A DNA stretch of 45,764 nucleotides, taken from contig CAJTZX010000032.1 of assembly GCA_910584345.1 (NCBI GenBank), positions 1 through 45,764 of the forward strand. The letters run 5' to 3'. The translations under genes and the position numbers were made by a program. Origin of the DNA: an uncultured Eubacterium sp. (GTDB lineage Bacteria > Bacillota > Clostridia > Lachnospirales > Lachnospiraceae). Below are positions 17,012 to 26,740 of the stretch, piece by piece (the stretch's first letter is position 1; every line of letters starts with the position of its first letter). The notes beneath the pieces are model-generated. The model was not told the origin of the DNA, did not search any database, and was given only the letters and a program-made list of their open reading frames with translations.

Positions 17012-18192
17012 TCCTTCACCTGCTCTGCTGCTGCTATTGGATGCAACTTTGCTTCCGCACCGTTACAATGCCTGCACATTTCCAAATATCCTTTTTCAGA
17101 ATATCCCAGCTCAAATTCCATCAAAATTTTCTTATAATCTCCCTGAAGCTGCTCCAAATCCAGAAAATCATCTTGTCCAACATGCAGCCCCATATTCTCA
17201 GAAACACTCCTTGCCATTACACAATAATAATATTTACTTCCCCGAATTTCTCTGCAAGACGTCTGACATTGATTAAATACTTTCTGCAATCCCATATCAT
17301 CTGCATCTCTGATTACAGATTCAAACCCATAATCCATCCAGCTCTCCTCTGCATCTCCAAGTACATACGATATATTATTTTCCGCTAAAAGAGCAGTTAG
17401 AGTTTGATATTTCTTTGTCAAATACGGCAGCTGCTTTGAATAGTTAGACACTCTAAACAACACTTGATATTCTTTGCATACTTTGAGCAGCTCATAATCA
17501 GGAAGAATCGTTCCATTTGTTGTAATACAAAAATTAATCATTTTCTCCCGATAATGTTTTCCGATATAAGCAACTGCTTCAGGTAATTTCTGATACAATA
17601 ATGGTTCTCCACCAATCAATACAAATTCCCGGCACAGATCCACTTTGGAGAAAAAAACATCCGCACTATGAAATACCTCTTCTATCGTCAAATCGTCTGC
17701 ATTTTTTTCTATATAACTGCATGCATGCGCACATTTTCTGCATCGTAAACTGCATCTTTCGGTTACTGAAATCTGTGCAAGCTCAACATAAGAAAGATTA
17801 TAATAATACGCCATTAGAATCGGTAATGTCCTTTTCAAAAAATCATCCCAGACAAAATAATTTTTTTCAATCACAATTCCTTTGTCTGTCAGTTGTTGAG
17901 CAATTTCAGACACATACTTTTTATCTACCGCAATTACAATAAAACCTTTCTGTTCTAATGTCATATACTGATCTAAAGACATCACTTTCCTGCCATCTGC
18001 ACCCGATCGCTGCTTTTGGGTACTGTTATCAATAAATCCGGCAAAACAATTCAAACGTTCTAATACACGTCTGACCTCATTCCCCAAATAACCTGCACCA
18101 AAAATAAATATCTTTTCTCCATTTTTCTGAAAAGCCTTTATATATTCTTCTGCTCTTCGATCAAATTCATGACCTCTGTTTTGCCATTTCAT
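16996..18192 (-). CDS. radical SAM protein with N-terminal Rossmann-like module
   Basis: A 398-residue protein. The module occupies residues 26-118 (KIFIFGAGYLG, GFIDNS, FIVIAV). The radical SAM domain begins with TERCSLRCRKC, so Cys147, Cys151 and Cys154 would hold the 4Fe-4S cluster, followed by GGEPLLY, the GGE motif for SAM. Four cysteines after residue 300 (QCQTSC and CRHC regions) may bind a further cluster. It has a close paralogue at 35223-36377 with the same layout and the same odd N-terminus (W-x-N-x-G-H-x-F-D). Likely a radical-based sugar or peptide modification enzyme; the substrate is not visible. Confidence 0.85.
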   Translation of the reverse strand: MKWQNRGHEFDRRAEEYIKAFQKNGEKIFIFGAGYLGNEVRRVLERLNCFAGFIDNSTQKQRSGADGRKVMSLDQYMTLEQKGFIVIAVDKKYVSEIAQQLTDKGIVIEKNYFVWDDFLKRTLPILMAYYYNLSYVELAQISVTERCSLRCRKCAHACSYIEKNADDLTIEEVFHSADVFFSKVDLCREFVLIGGEPLLYQKLPEAVAYIGKHYREKMINFCITTNGTILPDYELLKVCKEYQVLFRVSNYSKQLPYLTKKYQTLTALLAENNISYVLGDAEESWMDYGFESVIRDADDMGLQKVFNQCQTSCREIRGSKYYYCVMARSVSENMGLHVGQDDFLDLEQLQGDYKKILMEFELGYSEKGYLEMCRHCNGAEAKLHPIAAAEQVKECVKN

Positions 18193-18223
18193 TTATCATA
18201 CCTGCACTTTCTGCCGCACTCGC

Positions 18224-19438
18224 TTAATAAATATCCCAAACCGGAACATGTTCTATCCTGTTCCAAATGAGCTTTTCCTGGTCAATCTGATATACATCCA
18301 CAAGCTCATCCTTAATCTTCTGCGCAAGATTTTCACTTTGCACAGAAATTAGTATGACATCCCAATCTTTCTGCATGAAAGCATCTGGTGTACTAATCGG
18401 ATAGGCACACTCTTCCGCTTTTTTTTCCGCACACTTATCTACCCATAAAACCATATTTTGTTCTTTACCCATTTCGCACACTTTACGAAAAAGAGCCTGT
18501 CCGCACGCTCCTGCAGCATAAAGAACAAAACGCATATCAAACAGTTCCTCGGAAAATGAAAAATGCCATTCATCCAGAGCAACAACATCAAAATGGTATA
18601 ACGTCAATAAATTATGTCTTTCCAGATGCATCAAATATTTTTTTAATTGGCGCATTAATACAAATGAACATTCTGATTTTAAAAAGGCTTCTCGTAAACC
18701 ATAATATAACAAATAATTATTATATGGAAGCCGTTCATCCGGCGCAGAAGCCATAGATTCCATTCGGATGTTATAATGATAAAATGCTTTATGCAAAATA
18801 AAAACACTATCAGATAACAAACAGTATGGATAACATGCCAGCGCATCTTCTCCATAAAACACGTCTTCATTTATATTCGTATATATTTGTTCCAGAAGTT
18901 CTTTCTTATAAATTTTATTTACTAATGTACAATAGAGTCCAAAATTATGATATTTTTTAGAATACAACATGGTTGGATAAATCGTATTTTCAAGATTTTG
19001 ATAAATCCCCTCCTCATAGTGATCCAGAACAATTACGCTCTTCTTTTCATCCTGTTCAAAATCCCGAATAATACCGGAAGATACCAAATCACATTCCGTT
19101 TCTTTCATATACTTTATTAGTTCTTGGTACATATCAGGTTCAATCCAATCATCACTGTCCACAAAGCCAATAAATCTGCCTGCGGCAGCTGTCAGTCCGG
19201 TTTTCCTCGCCCGAATTAAGCCCCCGTTTGGCTTTGAGATGACTCGAACCCGTTTATCTTTTTGCTCATATTTTCTGCAAATATCCAAACTACGGTCTGA
19301 CGAACCATCATCAACTAAAATAACTTCGAAATTTTCAAACGTTTGATTTAGAATACTTTCTACACATTTTTCTAAATACAATTCAGAATTGAAAATTGGC
19401 ACAATCACTGAAAGTTCTGGTTTTCCTTTTCTATTCAT
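18224..19438 (-). CDS. GT2 glycosyltransferase with C-terminal Rossmann-like module
   Basis: A 404-residue family 2 transferase: VIVPIFNSELYL (11-22), LVDDGSSD (41-48), GGLIRARK (72-79) and metal site FVDSDDW (92-98). The recurring module is at 302-394: MRFVLYAAGACG, NMVLWVDK, PISTPDAF and VILISV. The first glycine of the usual GAG is Ala here (YAAG). It lies 31 bases before the radical SAM gene and 13 bases after the next GT2 gene. Confidence 0.9.
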   Translation of the reverse strand: MNRKGKPELSVIVPIFNSELYLEKCVESILNQTFENFEVILVDDGSSDRSLDICRKYEQKDKRVRVISKPNGGLIRARKTGLTAAAGRFIGFVDSDDWIEPDMYQELIKYMKETECDLVSSGIIRDFEQDEKKSVIVLDHYEEGIYQNLENTIYPTMLYSKKYHNFGLYCTLVNKIYKKELLEQIYTNINEDVFYGEDALACYPYCLLSDSVFILHKAFYHYNIRMESMASAPDERLPYNNYLLYYGLREAFLKSECSFVLMRQLKKYLMHLERHNLLTLYHFDVVALDEWHFSFSEELFDMRFVLYAAGACGQALFRKVCEMGKEQNMVLWVDKCAEKKAEECAYPISTPDAFMQKDWDVILISVQSENLAQKIKDELVDVYQIDQEKLIWNRIEHVPVWDIY

Positions 19439-19451
19439 AATTTATCCCATA

Positions 19452-20732
19452 TTACCTTCCAATATCCCATACCAGCTTCTGCGCCGGTATTCCCAGTTCA
19501 GTCAAATCATCCATAATATCCATGGCCATTTCAATTTCTGCAACTCCGATTATCAGAGTGTCAAAATCAATATTCAAAAGCTGCTCTGGAGATATAACTT
19601 TATACTCAGTTGTTAAAATTTTTTGATAATTTTTATCTGCCCATGCACAAAGATAATAATCATCACTTCTCTGAAGCTGCCTAAAATAACTCCTTCCAAC
19701 ATCTCCTGCACCATAAAGCCCAACTTGACTGTGTTTTTCAAGATATCCATATGGCAGCAGCCATTTCTCAACGCTATCACTTTCCGTGTTGATAGTCTGT
19801 TTGTCTAATGTCTGCTGCATGGCAGCAAATGGTTTCAATATCCGATTCTTGATTCTGCATCTTTCTTCCAGCCAATCCCACTGTATAATTTCATTCGCCT
19901 GTCTTAATCTCTGAAAAAGAACTGCATTATTTTCCAATACAAAATCCTGCAATTGTCTGTTGCAAAACTCCAGCAACCGATAATAGGTCAGTCTATGTAA
20001 TTTCTTTAATTCTTTCTGTGCTGAAAATTGCAGGTTATCGCAAATCCCCTGCATAAATCCATCCAACATATTTTCATCATATTCACATTTTCCTATTCCT
20101 ATACGGTAGCAATAGAATGGTACATCAATAAGAAAAAACTCTTTTGCTGCTGTCATCGCCTTTACAAAAAAAGGTGGATCCTCAAATCGTTTATATTCAG
20201 GGAATGTAATATTATGTTGCAAAAGAAAATTCCTTTCATAAATATAGTTCGTAAACAAATAGTCATACTGAAACTCTGCATACTTAATTTTTTTTTCTTT
20301 CTCAACATTCATATGAAAATCACCTGAAACATTTAACATTTCTAATTTTCCATTGTTATCTGTATAAAACTGTCCACCACAAATCATTACTTGATGCTTG
20401 ATAGCACTTTCATATAATTTATCTAAAGACGTTTGATCCATGAAATAATCATCTGAATCTAAGAAACAAATATATCTGCCTTTGGCATGTTTTAAAGCTA
20501 AATTTCTGGCTGCTCCGGCTCCTTGATTGGGTTGCATATAAATCTGAATACGCTCATCTTTTTGCTCCAACGATCTCAATATATTTAATGATTGATCCGT
20601 AGAACCATCATCTATACAAATTATTTCCAATTCATGCATTATTTGCTTCTGTACACTATCAATACAATTTTCCAAATATTCTTGCGCATTGTATATAGGT
20701 ATTACTACAGATATTTTTACTTTATTTGTCAT
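19452..20732 (-). CDS. GT2 glycosyltransferase with C-terminal Rossmann-like module
   Basis: A 426-residue family 2 transferase: VVIPIYNAQEYL, CIDDGSTD, QGAGAARNLAL (the classical NxGxxxARN form, unlike its GGL-type paralogues) and metal site FLDSDDYF. A helical linker leads to the recurring module from about residue 333: VGLYGAGDVG, LCAWADKNY, VISPEQL and TLIIGV. I prefer the ATG at 20732, preceded by AAGGA with a short spacing, over an in-frame ATG at 20753 that lacks a site. Specificity cannot be inferred. Confidence 0.87.
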   Translation of the reverse strand: MTNKVKISVVIPIYNAQEYLENCIDSVQKQIMHELEIICIDDGSTDQSLNILRSLEQKDERIQIYMQPNQGAGAARNLALKHAKGRYICFLDSDDYFMDQTSLDKLYESAIKHQVMICGGQFYTDNNGKLEMLNVSGDFHMNVEKEKKIKYAEFQYDYLFTNYIYERNFLLQHNITFPEYKRFEDPPFFVKAMTAAKEFFLIDVPFYCYRIGIGKCEYDENMLDGFMQGICDNLQFSAQKELKKLHRLTYYRLLEFCNRQLQDFVLENNAVLFQRLRQANEIIQWDWLEERCRIKNRILKPFAAMQQTLDKQTINTESDSVEKWLLPYGYLEKHSQVGLYGAGDVGRSYFRQLQRSDDYYLCAWADKNYQKILTTEYKVISPEQLLNIDFDTLIIGVAEIEMAMDIMDDLTELGIPAQKLVWDIGR

Positions 20733-20766
20733 TGTTTCCTTGACCACTCCCATTACCGCATAGAAC

Positions 20767-21963
20767 TTAAGACATAAGTTCTCTTAGTAATTGCATCCAT
20801 TTTTTTTCGATATTCTTTTCCTCATATTGAGTTGCTAAACGTTTGCAGCTGTTAGAAATTTCTTTTCTCTTCTCTTCATTCTTAATCAACTCTATAATGG
20901 CTTCCCCCATCTGCTTTTCTTCTTTCGTCGTTTTTAAAGTTTTGCTCTCAGTTAATTTGGGCGAAATAATTCCTCCATCAACATAGTACCACATATTACT
21001 TTTTAAAACTTTTCTTTGGGATATTAGCTCTTGAATTCCACCTTCGCAATCGCCAACAACAATAGGTACTCCAACATAAAGTGCTTCTTGCACTACACAT
21101 GGAAATGCTTCTGCTGCCGAACTTAATACTAAAACTTTTGCTATTCTTAAGTAATTTGCCACATTTTTTTTAAAGCCGGTAAATACAACATTTTTTTCAA
21201 TTTGCAATTTTCGAGCTAAAGAAATCAAATACTGTTTAAGATTACCTTCACCTACAACTATTAAAACTGCATCCGGATATCTTTTTAATACTACCTGAAA
21301 CGCATGTAATATATGCCATTGCTGCTTATCATTCTCCAATCTTCCGATTGTTACAACAATATTATCTGTATCAAATGAAAATAAATCTTCCTGTACTTGA
21401 TGCAAACGTTCTTTATCTATTGCATTTGGTATCACTTTAATATTCTTTGCATCCATATGCATATTATGAACTAGATCCCATTTACAATATTTTGATACCG
21501 TTATAATTTTATCAGCCATTTTGTATAAATATTTATAAAAAAACTTATTATAATAAAAATATCCTAAATGTTCTGCTGACTTCGATGTTACTTCATGAAC
21601 AGTTAATATTTTTTTATCTTTACACCCTGACAGAATATTTAATATATGATTGTACGGATGAAAACTTATTGAAATATCAATCTTATATTTTTGCTTTATT
21701 TTCTTTAGTGAATAAGCTTGATCCATTACGGTAACCATATTTAAAACATGAGCTTTCGTTTCCGGCTCCCACATTTTATAGGGAACCATCTTAATTTTTC
21801 CAATATGACTAAAACTTTTTTCTTTATCGTAAGTGTTCAGGAAAAAATACACTTCATATCCATTTTTAGCAAACATTCTACTCATACAGCAAGCAACATT
21901 TTCGATACCTCCATAATTAAGATCCGGTAAAATCATTGCTAATCTAAGCACATTATTTTTCAT
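20767..21963 (-). CDS. GT4 family glycosyltransferase
   Basis: A GT-B fold retaining transferase of 398 residues. The N-terminal half has the acceptor loop LNYGGIENVA. The C-terminal half has IGRLENDKQQW, the ILIVVGEG-like strand (LIVVGEG), VVFTGFKKNV and the EX7E motif EAFPCVVQE, all typical of family 4. The ATG at 21963 has AGGTG six bases upstream; a GTG three codons earlier is less likely. It carries no extra module, unlike the GT2 genes on its downstream side. Confidence 0.9.
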   Translation of the reverse strand: MKNNVLRLAMILPDLNYGGIENVACCMSRMFAKNGYEVYFFLNTYDKEKSFSHIGKIKMVPYKMWEPETKAHVLNMVTVMDQAYSLKKIKQKYKIDISISFHPYNHILNILSGCKDKKILTVHEVTSKSAEHLGYFYYNKFFYKYLYKMADKIITVSKYCKWDLVHNMHMDAKNIKVIPNAIDKERLHQVQEDLFSFDTDNIVVTIGRLENDKQQWHILHAFQVVLKRYPDAVLIVVGEGNLKQYLISLARKLQIEKNVVFTGFKKNVANYLRIAKVLVLSSAAEAFPCVVQEALYVGVPIVVGDCEGGIQELISQRKVLKSNMWYYVDGGIISPKLTESKTLKTTKEEKQMGEAIIELIKNEEKRKEISNSCKRLATQYEEKNIEKKWMQLLRELMS

Positions 21964-21999
21964 AATATACACCTGTTTTTACATTTTCAATGTTACTAT

Positions 22000-22977
22000 T
22001 TACTCTACAAAGCTACTATACTCATTTGATTGTTTCATTCTCATAATGCCACGAAATAGATAAAATTCCAGTATATAATATATAAACCACTGATAACTGC
22101 GTCTCTGAATACAAAACAATTTGTAAAACTCATAATAAATTAAGTTGTCATTCCCCTTTAAATGGCACAGAGCAGCATAATGATATATAATATTTTTTAA
22201 TTGAACAAAATCCGGCAAACTATTCAAGCGTCCCCAAACAGCATTGTACAATATTTTCTTTTCTTTTTGAGTCAATCCCTGTATTTTTTGAATATAATGC
22301 TCTTTTGCACTATTAACTTCTCTTGCAATCTTCTGCTGTGAAAGAACACTCGTTTTCTGTTTTCTATGGATACGATATTGAACCAATTCTTTATCAATTA
22401 CATAAATCGAACTAATCTGTCCCACACTCAGAATTAAATGGTAATCATGGCAATAACTATATGTTTCGTATTCAATTTTTTTCTCCTGTAATTCCTTTTT
22501 CCGATACATAACAGATGAATGTGCGATGGTATTTCCAAATAATAATGAAAACTTTAACTGTCTTGAGTTTTGTATCGGAAGATATCTTACTTTCTCTATT
22601 CTTCCATCTATTAAGTGTTTTATTTTTGTTGCACATAAAAGAACTTCCGGCCTTGTATCCAACACTTTGACCTGCATTTTGATACGATCTGGTTCTGCAA
22701 TATCATCACTATCTAAAACTGCTATATATTTTCCCCTTGCTTCCTTAACACCTCTCCGCATAGAATATAATGTGCCTGAATTATGTTCGTTCTTTAGAAC
22801 ACGAATACGTGGATCCTGATAAGATTGTATTTTTTTTAGTGTTCCGTCTGTAGAAGCATCTTCTATAATTAATAACTCAAACTCACGAAAGGTTTGATCC
22901 AATATACTCTCAATTGCAGCACCAATAAACTTTTCACTATTATAAGCTGCCATAATGATAGATACTAGTGGTTTCAT
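22000..22977 (-). CDS. GT2 glycosyltransferase (no extra module)
   Basis: A 325-residue family 2 transferase: VSIIMAAYNSEKFI (5-18), IIEDASTDGT (36-45), NSGTLYSMRRG and metal site VLDSDDIAEPDRI. The C-terminus is basic and helical. The ATG follows GAGGAG and overlaps the stop region of the FkbM gene by 4 bases (22974-22977), indicating translational coupling. Confidence 0.9.
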   Translation of the reverse strand: MKPLVSIIMAAYNSEKFIGAAIESILDQTFREFELLIIEDASTDGTLKKIQSYQDPRIRVLKNEHNSGTLYSMRRGVKEARGKYIAVLDSDDIAEPDRIKMQVKVLDTRPEVLLCATKIKHLIDGRIEKVRYLPIQNSRQLKFSLLFGNTIAHSSVMYRKKELQEKKIEYETYSYCHDYHLILSVGQISSIYVIDKELVQYRIHRKQKTSVLSQQKIAREVNSAKEHYIQKIQGLTQKEKKILYNAVWGRLNSLPDFVQLKNIIYHYAALCHLKGNDNLIYYEFYKLFCIQRRSYQWFIYYILEFYLFRGIMRMKQSNEYSSFVE

Positions 22978-24044
22978 AATTTCTCCTCAATATATGATTG
23001 TCGAATAGCATAAATATTTCCCATATTTTTATCTTTTGGAAATGAAAAATATGCAAATCCGCAATCCTCCAAATAAAAACGTATTTCTTTATCTCCATTA
23101 TAATGCCATTCCATCATCACCATTGATATTTTTTTAAGAAGATTTTCCTCCCTTAAACGCCTTAATATTTCGTATTCGGCTCCTTCACAATCTAATTTTA
23201 AAATAAATCTACCTTTTGGATTTTGTTGAAATATATCAGCAAAAATTTCTGCAGCATCTAATATTTGAACCTGCATCTTTCTCTCATCTTTTCGATAAAG
23301 TTCCCATTCTTTATACATATTTTGAGCACGTTTATTTAACTCTTCATCTGTACTAAGTCCACAGGTCATACTCGAATTATATAATATTTCTTTCGCCGCT
23401 TTTTCCGCACCTAAACCAGCATTTATTGCAACAATTTTATTTTCAACTGCTTTATTTTTTTTAATATTATATAATGCTGTTTTATATGTTGGCTCAAATG
23501 GTTCAAAAGAATAAACCTTTTCAACGTTTTTCTTTCTGGCTAAATATATAGAAGCAGCACCAACATTCATACCCACATCTATAACAACCGCTTTTCCTTG
23601 CATCCAACACTCATAATCCTGTTTATGAAACACATCCCGTATTCCATAAAATTCATCATACGTATAAAAAGCTAACTCTATCCCTCCAGTTCTATAGCAC
23701 AACTTGTTATTCTCATCAATAAAAAATGAATCCTCTTCTGTCATATATGCTTCTTCCCAAAAAGGATATGATTTCAAATTTTGTCCTATAATAATTTTTT
23801 CTCTGCTTACACCCACATCCAACAAATTATATACCATTTCTATAAAATTGAGTTCTGTTCCCATAACATAAATTGCATCATAATTAATACCTCCAATTTG
23901 ATTTGGACGATATGTGCATATCCCATTTGAGCATTCCATATTATAATTATCTATAAATCCTATAATTTGTCCTGAAATAGTCTTTCTCTTTGCCTCAAAG
24001 TATCTTCCTTTACCAAATACTAATACTCTCTTTTCATTACTCAT
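22974..24044 (-). CDS. FkbM-family methyltransferase with N-terminal Rossmann-like module
   Basis: A 356-residue protein. Residues 6-88 are the recurring module (RVLVFGKGRY, IIGFIDNYN, AIYVMG). The FkbM methyltransferase follows: VIDVGMNVGAAS (153-164, SAM loop), SFEPFEPTY (179-187) and LKLDCEGAEYEIL, where Cys replaces the common Ile of this motif. It probably O-methylates a sugar. It overlaps the module-only gene upstream by 8 bases and the GT2 gene downstream by 4 bases. Confidence 0.87.
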   Translation of the reverse strand: MSNEKRVLVFGKGRYFEAKRKTISGQIIGFIDNYNMECSNGICTYRPNQIGGINYDAIYVMGTELNFIEMVYNLLDVGVSREKIIIGQNLKSYPFWEEAYMTEEDSFFIDENNKLCYRTGGIELAFYTYDEFYGIRDVFHKQDYECWMQGKAVVIDVGMNVGAASIYLARKKNVEKVYSFEPFEPTYKTALYNIKKNKAVENKIVAINAGLGAEKAAKEILYNSSMTCGLSTDEELNKRAQNMYKEWELYRKDERKMQVQILDAAEIFADIFQQNPKGRFILKLDCEGAEYEILRRLREENLLKKISMVMMEWHYNGDKEIRFYLEDCGFAYFSFPKDKNMGNIYAIRQSYIEEKL

Positions 24045-24522
24045 AAATAATATCCTCTATTGATACAATTGGACAATTTACCTTATTACAAAGCATATCT
24101 TCTATCTCATTAAAATAATAGAACGCTGTAACAATTACCGCATCTACTTCTGGAATATCCTCTTCTGGTTTTAACAACGGAATATCTGCATACCGCAATT
24201 CCGCATTTTTGTCAATTGCACACACTACCTCAATACTACTATCATTTAACTCTGAAAGCAAACTTTCACCTAAATAATGCATTCCATAAATAGCTATTTT
24301 TTTATAGCCCATTTCTTCAAAATAATCAACCAAGGATTCTCCCTTTTGTTTTCTCTGCATCCAATGTGTATATGCTTTTAAAATTGCATCATTCTTTCGA
24401 TTTGCCGCTTCTTCCGAATTAAGTTTTTTTCTCTCACGTCGATATACATTCACTGCACTTCCAAAAGCACCTACCACTCCTCCTGAAATTACTCCTAAAG
24501 CTGTTGCTGTTATTTTTTTCAT
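24037..24522 (-). CDS. stand-alone Rossmann-like module with N-terminal hydrophobic helix
   Basis: A 161-residue protein that is little more than the module found as a fusion partner elsewhere in the cluster. Residues 71-155 read IAIYGMHYLG, VVCAIDKN, IPLLKPEE and AVIVTAFYY. In front lies a Gly/Ala-rich hydrophobic stretch (about 4-24) like a weak membrane helix, and a basic charged linker. The ATG at 24522 has GGAG nine bases upstream; an in-frame TTG at 24537 overlaps that site. Function unknown; its independence suggests the module works in trans. Confidence 0.75.
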   Translation of the reverse strand: MKKITATALGVISGGVVGAFGSAVNVYRRERKKLNSEEAANRKNDAILKAYTHWMQRKQKGESLVDYFEEMGYKKIAIYGMHYLGESLLSELNDSSIEVVCAIDKNAELRYADIPLLKPEEDIPEVDAVIVTAFYYFNEIEDMLCNKVNCPIVSIEDIIYE

Positions 24523-24573
24523 TATTTTTTTCTCCAATCTAATTTATTCTATAAAGCGTTTTATTACACAACA

Positions 24574-25746
24574 TTAATAGCTTATCATTTGATTTACACT
24601 ATCATATATTTGCCTGCCAATGTTTTCATTTTGAATCATTTTCTCTTCAAGGTTATCCTGAACCATTGTACAAAAACTTCCTAAAGATGCAAATACACTT
24701 TCACTAATATAATTATCTCTGTTTAATAATTTAATAAAAAAGCTATTTTTTAATTCCTTATCAATTCCAAAATCATACTTGCTAACCGAAATGTTATCAT
24801 CAACTAAATAAAAAACTCCTTTCTCCTGAGCCTGTACCAAAACATGATATCCGTCAAATATTTTTGCATATATGATTGGTTTTTTTATGAGTAATGACTG
24901 AGACATAACCTGAGTTTTCAAATCAAATTCCCATACTCCACCGTTCACCTTATAATAATACAAATAATTATGATAATAGGTGCAGGCAATATATACTCCT
25001 TCTACGTCTTCTATATTTTTCAACGTGCAAGCAGATATTTTTTCTGTGTATTCCCCATCTTTATCCATTATTACAATATCACCATCTGCTGAACATATAT
25101 ATAATTTTTCTCCAATCAGATTTACATTTCGATACCATGTTTTTATATATGGAACTTTTTTAAACTGAATTTCCAAACTATCCAATTGTACAACTCCTAA
25201 ACATGATTTATCATTAGAAGTTTGTTTATTAATACCTACGTATAAAATATTTTCTTGATCCCAAATACCAGAAACAATTGCTACGCATCCATCTGTTTCA
25301 TTTATATAATCTTCATATTGTAAACACCAATTGCTACTCTTTTTTATTTCTAATGTATCCATATCTATTTTAAGAAAAAATGGAAATCCTGCAGGGATAA
25401 AAACAACACTTGTACCGACAACAAAACCATCCATAAATTTCATATTTTCTCTAAATTTAAAATCTGTTTCAGGTAAATTTATCATGAGAAAATCTAATTT
25501 TTCAACAGAAAAAATGGCTACCTTGTTTGCCGAAAAAGGAATCAATACTAACTTTTCTTTATATTTAACAATTGTACTATAAGTTCCCTCACACTGTGGA
25601 ATCTCTTTCAAAAAATCTATTAAACGTTTATCTAAATCATATCTACATAATATAGGAGCTTCTTCTGGAACAAACCACACATAACTCTTATCCAAAAGAA
25701 AACATCTCATTCTGATTTTAAGAATATCAGTCATTTTTTCATCCAT
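24574..25746 (-). CDS. uncharacterised protein with beta-propeller-like repeats
   Basis: A 390-residue protein I do not recognise. It is rich in short beta strands with repeated aromatic/hydrophobic-Asp patterns, for example LYICSADGDIVIMDKDGEY and GGVWEFDL, which resemble blades of a WD40/PQQ-like propeller. There is no signal peptide or membrane helix, so it is probably cytoplasmic. I start at the ATG at 25746, which has GGAG eight bases upstream; a GTG at 25767 overlaps that site less well. It lies within the cluster between a radical SAM gene and the module-only gene. A scaffold or binding role is only a guess. Confidence 0.7.
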   Translation of the reverse strand: MDEKMTDILKIRMRCFLLDKSYVWFVPEEAPILCRYDLDKRLIDFLKEIPQCEGTYSTIVKYKEKLVLIPFSANKVAIFSVEKLDFLMINLPETDFKFRENMKFMDGFVVGTSVVFIPAGFPFFLKIDMDTLEIKKSSNWCLQYEDYINETDGCVAIVSGIWDQENILYVGINKQTSNDKSCLGVVQLDSLEIQFKKVPYIKTWYRNVNLIGEKLYICSADGDIVIMDKDGEYTEKISACTLKNIEDVEGVYIACTYYHNYLYYYKVNGGVWEFDLKTQVMSQSLLIKKPIIYAKIFDGYHVLVQAQEKGVFYLVDDNISVSKYDFGIDKELKNSFFIKLLNRDNYISESVFASLGSFCTMVQDNLEEKMIQNENIGRQIYDSVNQMISY

Positions 25747-25804
25747 GCTGAACACTCCAAATTTCACATCAAATTAATATAATATTCTCTTTAAAACTCA
25801 CTAA

Positions 25805-26740
25805 TCAATGCTGCACCAATTCCTTATTTAATGGCAATATCGCTTCACCCATTGTGCCATAAATACAATTATAGCACATATTATTACCTATTTTATTGGC
25901 AATATGTTCTCTTCTAAGTTGAACAAATAAGTCACTATACCATGCATCTTTTATATGTATTTTTTTCAAATCAGCCACCGCAAGTAAATCATCTATATCT
26001 AAACAACAAGCATTCAAATAACCCTGATATGTTACATGTAACCGATTAAACAACATACTACATGGTACTTTTCCTATTCTAGCATGTCTATCTAATAATT
26101 GATCGACAATTTCTGGCATGTTGCCACATTGCTCTTTTGCACTATTTATTTCAACATCATCTAATTTATTACCAACAATATCCATAAAATGATCTACTTC
26201 TTCTTCACTAATCTTTAGTTTCATAAACGAAGCAAATATTCCTAAATCCATTCCATCTTTTTTTAACTCAACTAAATCCAATAAATTTTTAATCACAATA
26301 TCGTAATCATCTCGTCCATGCACTATTTTATATGTACTTCGTTTCCCGGCATCAACTGAAAATTTAATAGATGAAAGGCCTAATTTCCATAAATTATATA
26401 CACGTTCTTTATCAGCCAACGCTCCATTTGTAGTGATATATATATATTCAAAACCTATTTTTTTACATTCCCGAACAAAAAATTCCAAGTCACTACTTAA
26501 AAAAGGCTCTCCTACACGATAAAAACCTATTTCTCGCGTACCACACTCGTACGCTTCTCGAATAATCTTTAACATATTCTCTCTATTACAGAATCCTTTC
26601 GGTCTCTTCATATGCTTATAAGCGCAAAAAAGACATTGATGATTACATGAGTTTGTCAATTCCACAAGCATATTTTGCGGAAACGGTGGCATTTCATTAT
26701 AAACAACTGCTCTTTCTGGTCTTATTTTATTATTATTCAT
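25805..26740 (-). CDS. radical SAM protein (SPASM-like C-terminus)
   Basis: A 311-residue radical SAM enzyme. The cluster motif is CNHQCLFC (Cys32, Cys36, Cys39), followed by the strand GFYRVGEPF, where RVGEP replaces the common GGEP. Late cysteines (CC in NACCLD, and CYNC near the C-terminus) look like a SPASM/twitch-type second cluster. It differs from the two module-bearing radical SAM proteins in the cluster. It overlaps the upstream methyltransferase gene by 4 bases, so the two may act on the same substrate; ATG after GGAGGG. Confidence 0.85.
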   Translation of the reverse strand: MNNNKIRPERAVVYNEMPPFPQNMLVELTNSCNHQCLFCAYKHMKRPKGFCNRENMLKIIREAYECGTREIGFYRVGEPFLSSDLEFFVRECKKIGFEYIYITTNGALADKERVYNLWKLGLSSIKFSVDAGKRSTYKIVHGRDDYDIVIKNLLDLVELKKDGMDLGIFASFMKLKISEEEVDHFMDIVGNKLDDVEINSAKEQCGNMPEIVDQLLDRHARIGKVPCSMLFNRLHVTYQGYLNACCLDIDDLLAVADLKKIHIKDAWYSDLFVQLRREHIANKIGNNMCYNCIYGTMGEAILPLNKELVQH

